Shown: positions 1 through 7,407 of the stretch, piece after piece
How the letters are laid out: every line of letters starts with the position of its first letter
Position numbering within the stretch: position 1 is the stretch's first letter
Source of the DNA: a virus
Strand: one strand, 5' to 3'
IMG/VR virus record: IMGVR_UViG_3300010299_000005
Span: 1 to 52,729 of that record
DNA length: 52,729 nt
Notes under the pieces: model-generated
What the model was told of the DNA's origin: nothing
Seen by the model: only the letters and a program-made list of their open reading frames with translations
Databases searched by the model: none
Translations under genes and position numbers: made by a program

Positions 1-944
1 GGCTTGAAATTGCCCTTTGTGCGCTTATCGACAAAATCACGAATTTGAATTCCATCTTCAGCTTTTGAAATGGGCCAAATGCAAATATCAGCAGAAATAT
101 CAACACACTTTGCAGCAACAGTATCAGATGATACGTTTGCTAAATCGGCATAGAATTTCTGTGTATATGTTTGACCGTGAGAGCGTGCAGTAAAGTATGT
201 ATTAATGCCCGCTTCAGTGTACACTGTTGATTGGTGCAGACTTTGTTCAGATCGACCATCCCACTCGTAAATGTTGCCCACAGGAATGCCGAGGCGAGTG
301 AACGTGCTAGCGTGTCCTTTCGGAACACGAAAGGTAAACGTCCATTTATCTGTTCGTTGCAATTGTTCAATTTTGCTACGGAGGTGTTCACCTGACCACT
401 GACGAGAAGAATTTTCATGCCCATCGGTAATCACTTGAACGAGAAACGAGACGTTTGAATCTTTAGCATCCGAAAGTGCTTCAAGGTTTTCGATAACCAT
501 TTTGATAGAATCATAAAGCGGTGTTGATCCACCACGTGCATTATAGTTATCAATAATGATGTTATTGAGGCGCGTAGCTGGTATATTGGCAAGGCGCACG
601 ACATTTGACGCATACCACATATCATTCGCACCACACATAACGTGTGTGATGTAATTTTCAAGCTCAGAGTTACTTTGATCACCGATACTGCGAATGAGTT
701 GATTAAAATCGTTTTTTGCAGCATTGTGAATTCCATGCATTGATGCACTGTGATCTGTTACAATACCAACGTGTGTAACATATGGCTTTTTCACTGCTGT
801 TTCAACGCCAGGAATTTTCAAGCGAGGCACCGATGTACTTACTTCTTTCTGTTTATTTTTTTCAGCACGCTTACGTGCACGATAACGTCGGTCCGATTCT
901 CGTTTTGCTTGACGGCGCTCTTCTTCTGTTTTGTATTTTCTCAT
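1..944 (-). CDS. VWA-domain protein (3' end cut by window edge)
   Basis: The reading frame is open from the ATG at 944 to the window edge, 314 codons with no stop, so the C-terminus is missing. The first 35 residues are strongly basic (many R and K). From about residue 54 there is a VWA fold: V-x-D64-H-S66-A-S68 is a MIDAS motif (DxSxS), GGSTPLYD near residue 145 supplies the MIDAS threonine, and ITDGHE follows. VWA proteins bind ligands or partners through a Mg2+ ion. It may assist the second VWA protein in this window, the TROVE protein, or act in a chelatase/MoxR-like pair whose partner lies outside. An AAATAAAT stretch precedes the ATG. The function is inferred only from the fold. Confidence 0.85.
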   Translation of the reverse strand, partial: MRKYKTEEERRQAKRESDRRYRARKRAEKNKQKEVSTSVPRLKIPGVETAVKKPYVTHVGIVTDHSASMHGIHNAAKNDFNQLIRSIGDQSNSELENYITHVMCGANDMWYASNVVRLANIPATRLNNIIIDNYNARGGSTPLYDSIKMVIENLEALSDAKDSNVSFLVQVITDGHENSSRQWSGEHLRSKIEQLQRTDKWTFTFRVPKGHASTFTRLGIPVGNIYEWDGRSEQSLHQSTVYTEAGINTYFTARSHGQTYTQKFYADLANVSSDTVAAKCVDISADICIWPISKAEDGIQIRDFVDKRTKGNFK

Positions 945-950
945 TTTGAT

Positions 951-1151
951 TTATTTCGAGTTAGTTGTTTCGTTTGACGAATGCGGTGGCAACGGTCTCC
1001 ACTTTGGAGTGAGGCGTTCGATTTCCGACGCGCGATGTAGCTCGCACAGTGGTATATATTCTTCACCAATTTGCACTTCACCTGTTGCATGTTCCTGGCA
1101 GCCAATCATATCACAGATTACTGCCAAATCACGTTTTTTCTGAAAGGACAT
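951..1151 (-). CDS. Small Cys/His protein, possible zinc ribbon
   Basis: This 66-residue ATG-start frame lies directly upstream of the VWA gene with a 6-base gap, so the two are probably co-transcribed. It holds C-D-M-I-G-C followed about 20 residues later by C-E-L-H, a spacing that fits a small zinc-binding ribbon. The C-terminus is polar and low-complexity. No named family is recognised. Tight packing and the metal-ligand pattern support a real gene. Confidence 0.55.
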   Translation of the reverse strand: MSFQKKRDLAVICDMIGCQEHATGEVQIGEEYIPLCELHRASEIERLTPKWRPLPPHSSNETTNSK

Positions 1152-1165
1152 ATAGGCAACATCGG

Positions 1166-1357
1166 TTATTTTTTTAATAAATCAACTACTTTTTTTCTGA
1201 TAATGAACCCAGATGCAATTACTCTAAAGGGGGAGTAATTATTAGCGCCATTGATCCATGTTTGAGATAGAGCATGTTGGGTTTGAAACTCCCAGGGTTC
1301 ACCTGACTCAATCAGCTCAGCACAAAGTTTAATTTGCTCTAAAGAAGGTGTTTTCAT
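1166..1357 (-). CDS. Hypothetical protein, 63 aa
   Basis: The ATG at 1357 is preferred over an upstream GTG at 1399 because AAATAAAC directly precedes it, as in neighbouring genes. The product is small, with hydrophobic and polar segments and a lysine-rich end (VVDLLKK). No domain is recognised. It lies in a run of small minus-strand genes typical of phage early regions. Confidence 0.5.
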   Translation of the reverse strand: MKTPSLEQIKLCAELIESGEPWEFQTQHALSQTWINGANNYSPFRVIASGFIIRKKVVDLLKK

Positions 1358-1420
1358 GTTTATTTGATTTTTTTTGCACAAATACGTGCTAGTTTCCACC
1401 CCATAGCAATCTGTTTAATG

Positions 1421-1642
1421 TCATTTTTCATGATATTCTCTTAATGTATTGACTTCACTTTCACATAAAAATATACAAGCATTCTCTTCGGTATAGAAAA
1501 ACCAACAATTCAAACCTTTAACCGTTCTCGAAGTTCCAGAATATTTAATTTTTCGGATTTTGTTTGATCTGTCAATGAGAATGTACCATTGATCTTGTTT
1601 TAAACTTTCTGTCTTCATTGTCAGTTTATTAGATGTGTTCAT
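1421..1642 (-). CDS. Hypothetical protein, 73 aa
   Basis: The product has 73 residues and begins MNTSNKLTMKTESL. The core, roughly residues 18-60, is rich in W, Y and F and could form a small beta-sheet domain. Its ATG overlaps the TAA of the upstream gene (TAATG), an arrangement that suggests translational coupling. No family is recognised. Confidence 0.5.
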   Translation of the reverse strand: MNTSNKLTMKTESLKQDQWYILIDRSNKIRKIKYSGTSRTVKGLNCWFFYTEENACIFLCESEVNTLREYHEK

Positions 1643-1863
1643 TATTTTTCAAATTTTTCAATTACGTCGCCCAACATTTTCGCGCACAACCTATATGTCG
1701 CCGAAGAATATGCACACCCGCGCATTTCTGGTGTTGACTCTTCTGGCTTGCTACAATCGGGAATATTGGCCAATTTGGCATATCCCACTGATTCTTTTTG
1801 GAAGTACTGTTGAAGGTATTTTAGGTCTTGAATGAGTTCGGTCATTAATAGCGAGCTATACAT
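1642..1863 (-). CDS. Hypothetical protein, 73 aa
   Basis: A short, mostly helical product with three cysteines. An alternative start is the in-frame ATG at 1845. The stop codon overlaps the start of the next gene, so both are probably made from one message. No recognisable domain. Confidence 0.48.
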   Translation of the reverse strand: MYSSLLMTELIQDLKYLQQYFQKESVGYAKLANIPDCSKPEESTPEMRGCAYSSATYRLCAKMLGDVIEKFEK

Positions 1864-1923
1864 TTGTTTGCTGTTTTAGCAAGGTTTTGTTGTGTTATTT
1901 TTTGATACATGTTTCTTGATATA

Positions 1924-2232
1924 CTAAGGGAAAACCTCCATGCCTATTTCCATCAGATCGCCATACTCCAAGAAACCGAATTGTTTTTTGTCGTGATCAA
2001 TAATTAGAACGTCATCATCTCCTCCATTGCAAAAATGCAGATTTTTGTAGCCTTTTTTTTCTAATGCTTTACATACTCGTCGGTGACTCCAAATAGTACC
2101 AATGTTTGTTTTGTCATTAAACACTCCACTTGACCCGTATCCAATATGTTTGCAATACTCTTTTATATGAGCATCACCCGACTTATATTTTTTGGTTATT
2201 TTGTCTTTATTGACTATCTCTTGAATTATCAT
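1924..2232 (-). CDS. Hypothetical protein, 102 aa
   Basis: A soluble, charged product with an ATG start at 2232. It has an acidic stretch near residue 72 (GGDDDVLIIDHD) and no signal or membrane segment. The family is not recognised. It belongs to the cluster of small minus-strand genes. Confidence 0.52.
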   Translation of the reverse strand: MIIQEIVNKDKITKKYKSGDAHIKEYCKHIGYGSSGVFNDKTNIGTIWSHRRVCKALEKKGYKNLHFCNGGDDDVLIIDHDKKQFGFLEYGDLMEIGMEVFP

Positions 2233-2405
2233 AATAGCTAAACTTAATTTTCGACGTTAAACATGTAGTCCCTTATTCCTCTTCTACAAAGCAGTTAAAA
2301 TTACATTCACAAGAAAACAACACCCTCCCATTTGAAGCTCCCAAGGAGTTGTCCTTTATAATGGATAGCGTATATGGTATTAGGATGTGTTATGGGTGGT
2401 TTCAT

Positions 2406-2759
2406 TTATTCGTGCGGTTGTAAATTGTATTCTCTGATAAGCTTCTCTGCAGATTCAACATCAACATAGATCCATAAAAAATAATTTGGCGCCGCACCTA
2501 TAGTTGATGCACCGATGTCATAATATTTCTTACCACCATATTCTGTTTCATCTCGCAAAATACATGTATAATGTGTGTTTCTTGATGCAAGGCAAATTTG
2601 TAAAACTTCCTCGACTGTTTTACTTGTTGGTTGTCGTGCAAAGGACTCCGAACAATCAAGCTTATCTACTTTTACACTATATGCAACATTTATTGCTTTT
2701 CGCAAAAACTCTTCTCTTGCTTTCGGCAAATAATAAAAAGCTTGTCTAATTTGTTGCAT
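2406..2759 (-). CDS. Hypothetical protein, 117 aa
   Basis: The ATG at 2759 is chosen, since the longer frame would need TTG at 2771. The N-terminal half is helical (residues 1-30, rich in R and K) and the C-terminal half alternates hydrophobic residues (YFLWIYVDV), suggesting a small alpha/beta domain. It lies just downstream of a strong terminator hairpin at 2851-2884, so it must have its own promoter or be reached by readthrough. Confidence 0.58.
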   Translation of the reverse strand: MQQIRQAFYYLPKAREEFLRKAINVAYSVKVDKLDCSESFARQPTSKTVEEVLQICLASRNTHYTCILRDETEYGGKKYYDIGASTIGAAPNYFLWIYVDVESAEKLIREYNLQPHE

Positions 2760-2850
2760 GTTATTCTTCAAGAATAAATTTGCACTTTACACGCTTGCCA
2801 CTCTCTCATATTCGTTGTTATAGTTTAATGTCGGTTCCTAAAAAAGCAAA

Positions 2851-2884
2851 AAAAAAGTGGGGAAATTTCTTTCCCCACTTTTTT
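2851..2884. terminator. Bidirectional rho-independent terminator
   Basis: A perfect 15-bp stem (2851-2865 with 2870-2884) with a TTTC loop. Its core is GTGGGGAAA/TTTCCCCAC with A and T runs on both sides, so it can terminate in either direction. It sits 20 bases after the stop of the minus-strand gene at 2904 and closes that transcription unit. Confidence 0.92.
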
Positions 2885-2903
2885 GTCTTTTATTTTTTTG
2901 GAA

Positions 2904-3245
2904 TCAGTCGGCCACGTTCTGCTTCATCTGAGTGATGTAGTCGTACTCTTGCTGAGCACCGATCTCCCACTCACCAGGAGGAATGTCGATCGCGGTATGA
3001 CGCTCAGAGATGACACAGCTCACTTGAGTTGGCACACTGTTGCGCATAAAACGCTTACCCTCGGTCTTGAGGAACTCAACACCTGCCTTGCGGTCGATGA
3101 CGTGGTGGTTACCAGTCACTTCCGATTCTGCAATGATCACACGCAGCTCATTGTGCTCTTCGAGAACAGCGTCCGCAGGAATCTTTGCTTCCTTAATGAG
3201 GCATTCTCCATGGAGAAACCCTGTAATGGTCTTTTTGTCTTTCAT
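2904..3245 (-). CDS. Conserved phage/bacterial partner of DUF6745 proteins
   Basis: This 113-residue product begins with a K-K-T-I-T-G-F-L-H-G segment. It holds EVTGNHHVI near residue 42, then IDIPPGEWEIGAQQEYDY and a final VAD. This follows a pattern I recall from small proteins encoded next to DUF6745 genes in phages, cyanobacteria and actinobacteria (EVTGHxH, IxxPxGxYxVxxQREY, VAD). The next gene upstream, 3316-4263, is such a neighbour. The biochemical role is unknown. A possible promoter at 3252-3279 would begin transcription at the ATG, and a strong terminator follows the gene. Confidence 0.78.
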   Translation of the reverse strand: MKDKKTITGFLHGECLIKEAKIPADAVLEEHNELRVIIAESEVTGNHHVIDRKAGVEFLKTEGKRFMRNSVPTQVSCVISERHTAIDIPPGEWEIGAQQEYDYITQMKQNVAD

Positions 3246-3251
3246 CTTTTC

Positions 3252-3279
3252 AATATGGTCTATTGTATTTAGTTTTCAA
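3252..3279 (-). promoter_or_regulatory. Possible sigma70-like promoter for the gene at 2904-3245
   Basis: On the minus strand TTGAAA (3274-3279) is followed by a 16-base spacer and CATATT (3252-3257). The -35 sequence lies in the context AATAGTTGA, shared with the 4317-4345 promoter. The -10 match is weak (4 of 6). The predicted start falls at the A of the ATG at 3245. Confidence 0.4.
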
Positions 3280-3315
3280 CTATTTTTTTTCTTTTTTTTG
3301 TCTCTGTAGGATTGC

Positions 3316-4263
3316 TTACGCGATGCCTTTAATATTGATATTATCAACACCAAGGCGGTCGGTAATTGCGTCTTTCAGAGTTCGGCAGGTAGGACTAACG
3401 CCTTCAACGTGCCACACACCAGTAGTTTGGTTGAGCATTTTGAGGTGCGGTGCATATTCAACACCCTCGAACAGATTCGCCATATCCCACAGCTCATACT
3501 CAGAGCGAGTCCACCAATCGATGTCATACTTTTCATATGTATCGATCTTCTTACCCTCACTAAGCAGACGCTCAACACCAACCTTGCGAATAAATTCAGC
3601 TTTTTGGTCAGCGTTAGTGAGTGTTTTGAGCTTAGAAATGTCGATTTCTGTCGACTTTTCAACCGCAAGCCACTCCGGTACGCGTACCGCATTCAGCATA
3701 AAGATGCGAATATTGCCACGCCCGGCGTATTCCATCGCAGGCCCGCCGTCGCAGTGAATGACGCGATCTTCGTTGATCTTGATAGTAGTAGGCTTCTGAC
3801 TCACGAAACACACATTATCCAGCGGGAAGATGCATCCCAGCTCACTCGTGCTTTTCCAGATCTCATACTCTTCAGTAGAGTCTTCAAAGTCGATCTTGAG
3901 TTCGGTTTGCATGTAATCATAGAACGAGAACATGGACGCATCGAACGAGCCGCAGAGCCAAGGCATCGAGAACATTTCGAGGTGAATCTTATTAGATCCG
4001 TCGAAGTAAGAGTCGATTGCCTTGGGAAGGTCGGCGACAGAAGTGCCCTGAATTGCGAAGTTACAACCAACCCAGGCCTCGAAAGGATCATCAACGATGA
4101 TAACTGGTGTTTTGGCTCGCTTCAGGAGCTTCTCCTGTACTGCGTGAATGATATCCACGGTTCGGTCATAGTCGAGTCGGTCGGTATTAATACCGACGTT
4201 AATCCACTTTTCGACATATCGTGGCATCGCCGCTTTTTGCTCTTCTGTTAAAGAAGTAATCAT
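3316..4263 (-). CDS. DUF6745-like protein
   Basis: The ATG at 4263 (MITSLTEEQ) is preferred over a start at 4308, because the shorter form begins with the usual family opening: LTxEQ, then YVEKWINVGINTDRLD and a regular DRT/VDII segment. Later come H-C-D-G-G-P-A-M-E-Y, RVPEWLA and NADQKAEFIRKVGVERLL, all typical of DUF6745. That domain is found in phages, cyanobacteria and Streptomyces and has no established activity. Base composition is more GC-rich than the flanking small genes, suggesting separate acquisition together with its partner at 2904. A good promoter lies at 4317-4345. The identification is from recalled family pattern. Confidence 0.75.
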   Translation of the reverse strand: MITSLTEEQKAAMPRYVEKWINVGINTDRLDYDRTVDIIHAVQEKLLKRAKTPVIIVDDPFEAWVGCNFAIQGTSVADLPKAIDSYFDGSNKIHLEMFSMPWLCGSFDASMFSFYDYMQTELKIDFEDSTEEYEIWKSTSELGCIFPLDNVCFVSQKPTTIKINEDRVIHCDGGPAMEYAGRGNIRIFMLNAVRVPEWLAVEKSTEIDISKLKTLTNADQKAEFIRKVGVERLLSEGKKIDTYEKYDIDWWTRSEYELWDMANLFEGVEYAPHLKMLNQTTGVWHVEGVSPTCRTLKDAITDRLGVDNINIKGIA

Positions 4264-4316
4264 TTTTGGTTTATTTTGGTAAGTTAAGGTTAGTTGCAAC
4301 AAAAGCAACTTTCTAC

Positions 4317-4345
4317 ACTATAACTGATTCTCGTAAACTGTTCAA
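4317..4345 (-). promoter_or_regulatory. Sigma70-like promoter for the DUF6745-like gene
   Basis: On the minus strand TTGAAC (4340-4345), a 17-base spacer and TATAGT (4317-4322) form a near-consensus promoter. Transcription would start near 4310, leaving a leader of about 47 bases. The stretch 4346-4480 between this promoter and the next gene upstream shows nothing else that I can support. Confidence 0.65.
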
Positions 4346-4480
4346 CTATTTTTTTGGAAGGGATTGTTTTTATGTAAAGAGAGATTCTCAGTTTTCTCCA
4401 CCTACTATTACAAGATGCAACGAATCGTCTTTTTACACGCAAGACATCGCAGCAGCCTACTGTATTTTTTAAGTGAGCTC

Positions 4481-4780
4481 TCAAGCACCTTCCTCACCTT
4501 TAAACTTATTAAGCTTTAGACGAGCATATTCTTGAAGAATGATAAGTAACTCATCTGAATCACCAAGTAACTCTATACCAATAACAATACGAAAATTATT
4601 TTGAAGCGCACTGCTCGGTAGTTCTTCAGTGTTGCGCTTGATTATTTCAAAATTACTCTCTGACGATCGGATGAGGTAACCAGTAAGGTACTGCGGTAAA
4701 ATGCTATAAAATAATATTGCTCCACACGTTAAAAGCAGTACCAAACGCGAAAACTTGTTTAATAAATTTTCTTTGTTCAT
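4481..4780 (-). CDS. Small single-pass membrane protein
   Basis: This 99-residue product begins with a short basic segment and then a hydrophobic stretch at about residues 12-35 (LVLLLTCGAILFYSILPQYL), a probable membrane anchor. The remainder is a soluble helical domain ending in acidic residues (EEGA). The ATG is at 4780. No family is recognised. Three tiny reading frames lie immediately upstream (4789-4905). Confidence 0.6.
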   Translation of the reverse strand: MNKENLLNKFSRLVLLLTCGAILFYSILPQYLTGYLIRSSESNFEIIKRNTEELPSSALQNNFRIVIGIELLGDSDELLIILQEYARLKLNKFKGEEGA

Positions 4781-4788
4781 GTTATTGT

Positions 4789-4905
4789 TTAGTTAGCCTC
4801 AAATTCACTACAGACAAAACATAATTTGTTCATCACCCGGTGGAATTTATATTGATGTACTGAATATTCTGCTTATTCATCGTGTTCTATTTCATGGGCT
4901 AGCAT
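4789..4905 (-). other. Chain of three coupled micro-ORFs
   Basis: Three tiny ATG frames follow each other with overlapping or touching stops and starts: 4905-4873 (10 aa, ends HEIEHDE), 4880-4833 (15 aa, begins MNKQNIQ) and 4833-4789 (14 aa, MNKLCFVCSEFEAN, with a CxxC). They lead into the membrane protein gene at 4780. They may be leader peptides, degraded genes or chance. Confidence 0.25.
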
Positions 4906-4939
4906 CTCACACACGATAAAAATGGAGAACAAGCGGATG

Positions 4940-4966
4940 GACTCAACCGCCTATCGGCGGCGAGTC
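4940..4966. other. GC-rich hairpin in an intergenic gap
   Basis: GACTC (4940-4944) pairs with GAGTC (4962-4966), and inside it CCGCC (4947-4951) pairs with GGCGG (4956-4960), leaving a TATC loop and a small internal bulge. No T-run follows on either strand, so it is not a standard terminator. In an AT-rich genome this GC-rich fold stands out and may be a processing or stability element. Confidence 0.4.
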
Positions 4967-4983
4967 ATTCTTGGCGTTCGTCT

Positions 4984-5193
4984 TCAATCTTCAACCCCTG
5001 CGAAGATCGCTAAATTAAGAAACACGATGACCTGCCCAGCGATGAGCTTGCAGCATCCAGCGAAGTCTAGGTGCAGCCATGCTGTCAGTATGCAGGTGCC
5101 GATTGGTGAGAGCAGGACGGCAGCGGGCGCAATGAACAGCCACGCCCACCACGGAGCGAAAGACGAACGATTGGATGGAGAGGAACGGCTCAT
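4984..5193 (-). CDS. Small two-pass membrane protein
   Basis: The ATG at 5193 gives 69 residues. After a serine-rich N-terminus there are two hydrophobic segments, about residues 14-35 (WWAWLFIAPAAVLLSPIG) and 48-66 (CKLIAGQVIVFLNLAIFAG). The ATG overlaps the stop of the 30-aa frame upstream (ATGA). A longer form would need a TTG start at 5331 and would run into the neighbouring gene. Its role is unknown; membrane location is likely. Confidence 0.42.
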   Translation of the reverse strand: MSRSSPSNRSSFAPWWAWLFIAPAAVLLSPIGTCILTAWLHLDFAGCCKLIAGQVIVFLNLAIFAGVED

Positions 5194-5282
5194 AAGGCTT
5201 CTGTCACGGTTTCGATCTCTTGCGTTCTGCGATAAATTGAATTTGCTGTTTGGAGTCGTCCAGCACCACTCGCACCACACAT
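5190..5282 (-). CDS. Very small protein, 30 aa
   Basis: This frame fills the gap between its neighbours exactly. Its ATG at 5282 comes two bases after the TGA of the gene at 5285-5809, and its own TGA overlaps the ATG at 5193. The product begins MCGASGAGRL and is otherwise polar. The packing on both sides is the main evidence that it is translated. Confidence 0.35.
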   Translation of the reverse strand: MCGASGAGRLQTANSIYRRTQEIETVTEAL

Positions 5283-5284
5283 TG

Positions 5285-5809
5285 TCAATATTCAATACCT
5301 TTTTCAATTTGTCGGCAAGTACTATTTGCAATCTGCCGAATCACATTCCAGTGTGGCCTAAAGCTACTGGGCGTCTCCCAGTGCTCCAGCCTATCACCTT
5401 TAGGAGTGCCGTGTAATAGCAGGTACGCTCCTCGACGCGCAGCAGCAATAGGACAGTTTTTATGAGTTACTTCAAACAACATATTAAATAGATTATCTAC
5501 CTCTGTTGTAAGGATATTACTCGCCCATGTATCTGTATTGGTAAAATTATGCCGAGCATAATCCCACCACGTTCCATCGATGTTCTCTTTAATACCGAAC
5601 TTAGGACCATAACCTAAAAAACATGCTGATGCTCCACATTCATAACTAACATCACACGGATTTTTTGCCTCTTCATCTGCTGATAAATAGAACTCCTTAA
5701 TATTAAAAGTAGATGGTGATACACCAGATCTTACACCAACACTAAGTTTTGCAATATTGCGAAACTGCTTCGCTGTAATTCCGATATCCTTTGGTTTTTG
5801 TGTTTTCAT
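5285..5809 (-). CDS. Conserved phage protein with CGxxAC motif
   Basis: This 174-residue soluble protein carries C-G-A-S-A-C-F-L-G-Y-G-P at about residues 58-69, followed by aromatic-rich segments (GTWWDYARHNF). This resembles a conserved phage protein pattern (CGTxACAxGxGP) that I recall but cannot name, and whose function is not known to me. The cysteine pair could bind metal or form a disulphide. ATG start at 5809, in an AT-rich context. Confidence 0.7.
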   Translation of the reverse strand: MKTQKPKDIGITAKQFRNIAKLSVGVRSGVSPSTFNIKEFYLSADEEAKNPCDVSYECGASACFLGYGPKFGIKENIDGTWWDYARHNFTNTDTWASNILTTEVDNLFNMLFEVTHKNCPIAAARRGAYLLLHGTPKGDRLEHWETPSSFRPHWNVIRQIANSTCRQIEKGIEY

Positions 5810-5848
5810 TTGTTATAAAGGTATGTGTTTTTCTAATTTGAACAACTA

Positions 5849-6442
5849 TTATTCTCGAATAATTCCTGCTTTTATGCCAGGCAAATTTTCGAAATTTGTC
5901 TCTGGTGTTTTTTTGCTCATGAGTTCTTTAACTCGATCGAGAGAAATGGGCTTATAATCATGACAATCAACACCACAATCAAAGCTAAGCGATTTCGGAT
6001 CATCTGAAAGAGTGCCGTGCGAATGACCGTACAGGTGGTATGTTCCCCTGTGACTTTCATTCCATACTCTCATTGCGTAGTGGCAGAGAGTGAATTTGTG
6101 TCCGCTAATTTTTGTCTCAAGGAAGTGAGGATAAACCGTCACTTTGCGTGCAAGCTTATCGTTGCCAAAATTGTGATACCAATCAAGAAATGTCTTATCA
6201 TGATTGCCTTTAATAAAATGCATATGAGCGAAATTAAGGCGGCGCATCACCCTATCGACACCAAGAGCGTTGCCAAACGCAAAGTCACCAAGATGATAAA
6301 CAACATCGTCAGGAGTAACTACCTCGTTCCAGTTTTCAATAAGCCTCTCATTCATCTCCTCTGCATTCGAAAACGGACGCAGGCAATACTTGATAATATT
6401 TTCATGGAAAAAATGGGAATCAGCTACAAAGTAATAGTTCAT
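5849..6442 (-). CDS. Calcineurin-like metallophosphoesterase
   Basis: This 197-residue enzyme has the full metal-ligand set of the family in order: D8-S-H10, GDFAF near residue 51, GNHD near 79, and GHSHG near 139, with a further histidine in LCHYAMRVW. These enzymes hydrolyse phosphomonoesters or phosphodiesters with two metal ions, and phage versions of about 190 residues are common. The natural substrate (nucleotide, RNA end or protein) cannot be told from sequence. The start at 6442 overlaps the end of the next upstream gene by 4 bases. Confidence 0.9.
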   Translation of the reverse strand: MNYYFVADSHFFHENIIKYCLRPFSNAEEMNERLIENWNEVVTPDDVVYHLGDFAFGNALGVDRVMRRLNFAHMHFIKGNHDKTFLDWYHNFGNDKLARKVTVYPHFLETKISGHKFTLCHYAMRVWNESHRGTYHLYGHSHGTLSDDPKSLSFDCGVDCHDYKPISLDRVKELMSKKTPETNFENLPGIKAGIIRE

Positions 6443-6675
6443 AAAGATTTATTTTTATTTTTTGCTAAATTAATAAGTTTTCTATGATTACGCTTCCAGC
6501 GCTCGAGTTTAGTTAGAGAAGGTGTTCCGCATTTAAGTGTATCCCACGATTTTGCACATGCTTTATTCCACCTCTCAAGCCACTCACTGGGGTTACTACT
6601 CTTTTTATATCTTACGTATAAAGATCGTATGCGGCGAGTTGCTATCATGTATGTATTTTTAAATGTATAGAGCAT
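6439..6675 (-). CDS. Small basic protein, 78 aa
   Basis: This frame is rich in K, R and W (for example KLERWKRNHRKL). It is highly basic and may bind nucleic acid, though no domain is recognised. It overlaps the metallophosphoesterase gene by 4 bases, indicating one operon. A near-consensus promoter at 6690-6718 would start transcription about 8 bases before the ATG. Confidence 0.55.
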   Translation of the reverse strand: MLYTFKNTYMIATRRIRSLYVRYKKSSNPSEWLERWNKACAKSWDTLKCGTPSLTKLERWKRNHRKLINLAKNKNKSL

Positions 6676-6689
6676 TTCTTAAGAGATAA

Positions 6690-6718
6690 ACTATAACACA
6701 TAAAAACAAAAAAATCAA
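6690..6718 (-). promoter_or_regulatory. Sigma70-like promoter for 6439-6675 and metallophosphoesterase
   Basis: On the minus strand TTGATT (6713-6718), a 17-base spacer and TATAGT (6690-6695) lie directly upstream of the ATG at 6675. The -35 box overlaps the stop codon of the gene at 6715. The expected leader is only about 8 bases. Confidence 0.6.
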
Positions 6719-6939
6719 CTAGTTTTCTTCTTTGTCTCTTCAAACACTACACGCTCAACTCTTTCGATTACTCTATATTCAGATGACAACCCCTCTCTTT
6801 GAAGCTGCTTGCATTCAGCAATTGCAGCATTTTGTGATAGGTCAGTTGGAGCTTCAGGACAATCGTGCCACCTACCTCTACTGTTCCACGTCTCACTTAG
6901 CCCTGGATATCGCATTTGAATAATGTTGGATATTTTCAT
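6715..6939 (-). CDS. Hypothetical protein, 74 aa
   Basis: A polar product with ATG at 6939 and a C-terminal charged helix (YRVIERVERVVFEETKKKTS). The middle holds S-R-G-R-W-H-D-C-P-E-A-P. No family is recognised. It is separated by 3 bases from the gene at 6943 and is probably co-transcribed with it. Confidence 0.5.
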   Translation of the reverse strand: MKISNIIQMRYPGLSETWNSRGRWHDCPEAPTDLSQNAAIAECKQLQREGLSSEYRVIERVERVVFEETKKKTS

Positions 6940-6942
6940 ATA

Positions 6943-7407
6943 CTAAAATATTTTTTCTAACTGCTTTCTTGAAACATCCGCTACTATTGCTACACACGCA
7001 TATTTTTGCTTTTCATCCTTTTTAAAGCTGTGTGGCATATGAAAGTCAAAATTTGCGCAACTGCTTCGCTCAAGAAATATATCATCACATCTATATGGAC
7101 TCTTTTTATCCTCTGTTTTAGAAGTAATACAAAGAGTACCACTACCATATATCATAATAATTATTGAACTTGCTGATATAGGCGATAGAGAATCAACGTG
7201 CATTCCTACATCATGAAACACATATGTATTGCAGTCGTAAATTTTCGGCTTTTTTATACCGCGTGCTTTTAATAAATCAATAAAGAACTGCTTTACATTA
7301 AAATTACTTATAAAAAAATGCTCAACAGAAAAATCAAGATATTTCACTGTAGCATCAATAGTAGGTAACTGATTTAATTCAGCTTTTTTTAACTCGATTG
7401 TTTTCAT
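6943..7407 (-). CDS. Possible 2-oxoglutarate/Fe(II) oxygenase-fold or cupin protein
   Basis: This 154-residue product contains a GMHVDSLSP segment near residue 70 and a later MPHSF segment near residue 127, between beta-rich stretches (SSIIIMIYGSGTLCI). An HxD pair and a distal His on a jelly-roll are the metal ligands of 2OG-Fe(II) oxygenases and related cupins. The arginine that binds 2-oxoglutarate is not obvious. I therefore propose the fold, not the reaction. Confidence 0.6.
   Translation of the reverse strand: MKTIELKKAELNQLPTIDATVKYLDFSVEHFFISNFNVKQFFIDLLKARGIKKPKIYDCNTYVFHDVGMHVDSLSPISASSIIIMIYGSGTLCITSKTEDKKSPYRCDDIFLERSSCANFDFHMPHSFKKDEKQKYACVAIVADVSRKQLEKIF

Noticed and set aside
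2273-2389. Open minus-strand frame ending GRVLFSCECNFNCFVEEE in the gap before 2232
   Set aside because: Protein-like, but there is no ATG or GTG at a suitable place; only TTG at 2344 is possible. Left out as a gene; it may be a remnant.
3409-4251. Plus-strand 280-aa open frame
   Set aside because: Antisense shadow of the DUF6745-like gene, whose family motifs fix the coding strand.
4290-4484. Minus-strand 64-aa frame upstream of the DUF6745-like gene
   Set aside because: It needs a TTG start, runs through the 4317-4345 promoter, and its composition does not look protein-like.
4922-5416. Plus-strand 164-aa frame
   Set aside because: Lies opposite three minus-strand genes with better packing and starts; taken as a shadow.
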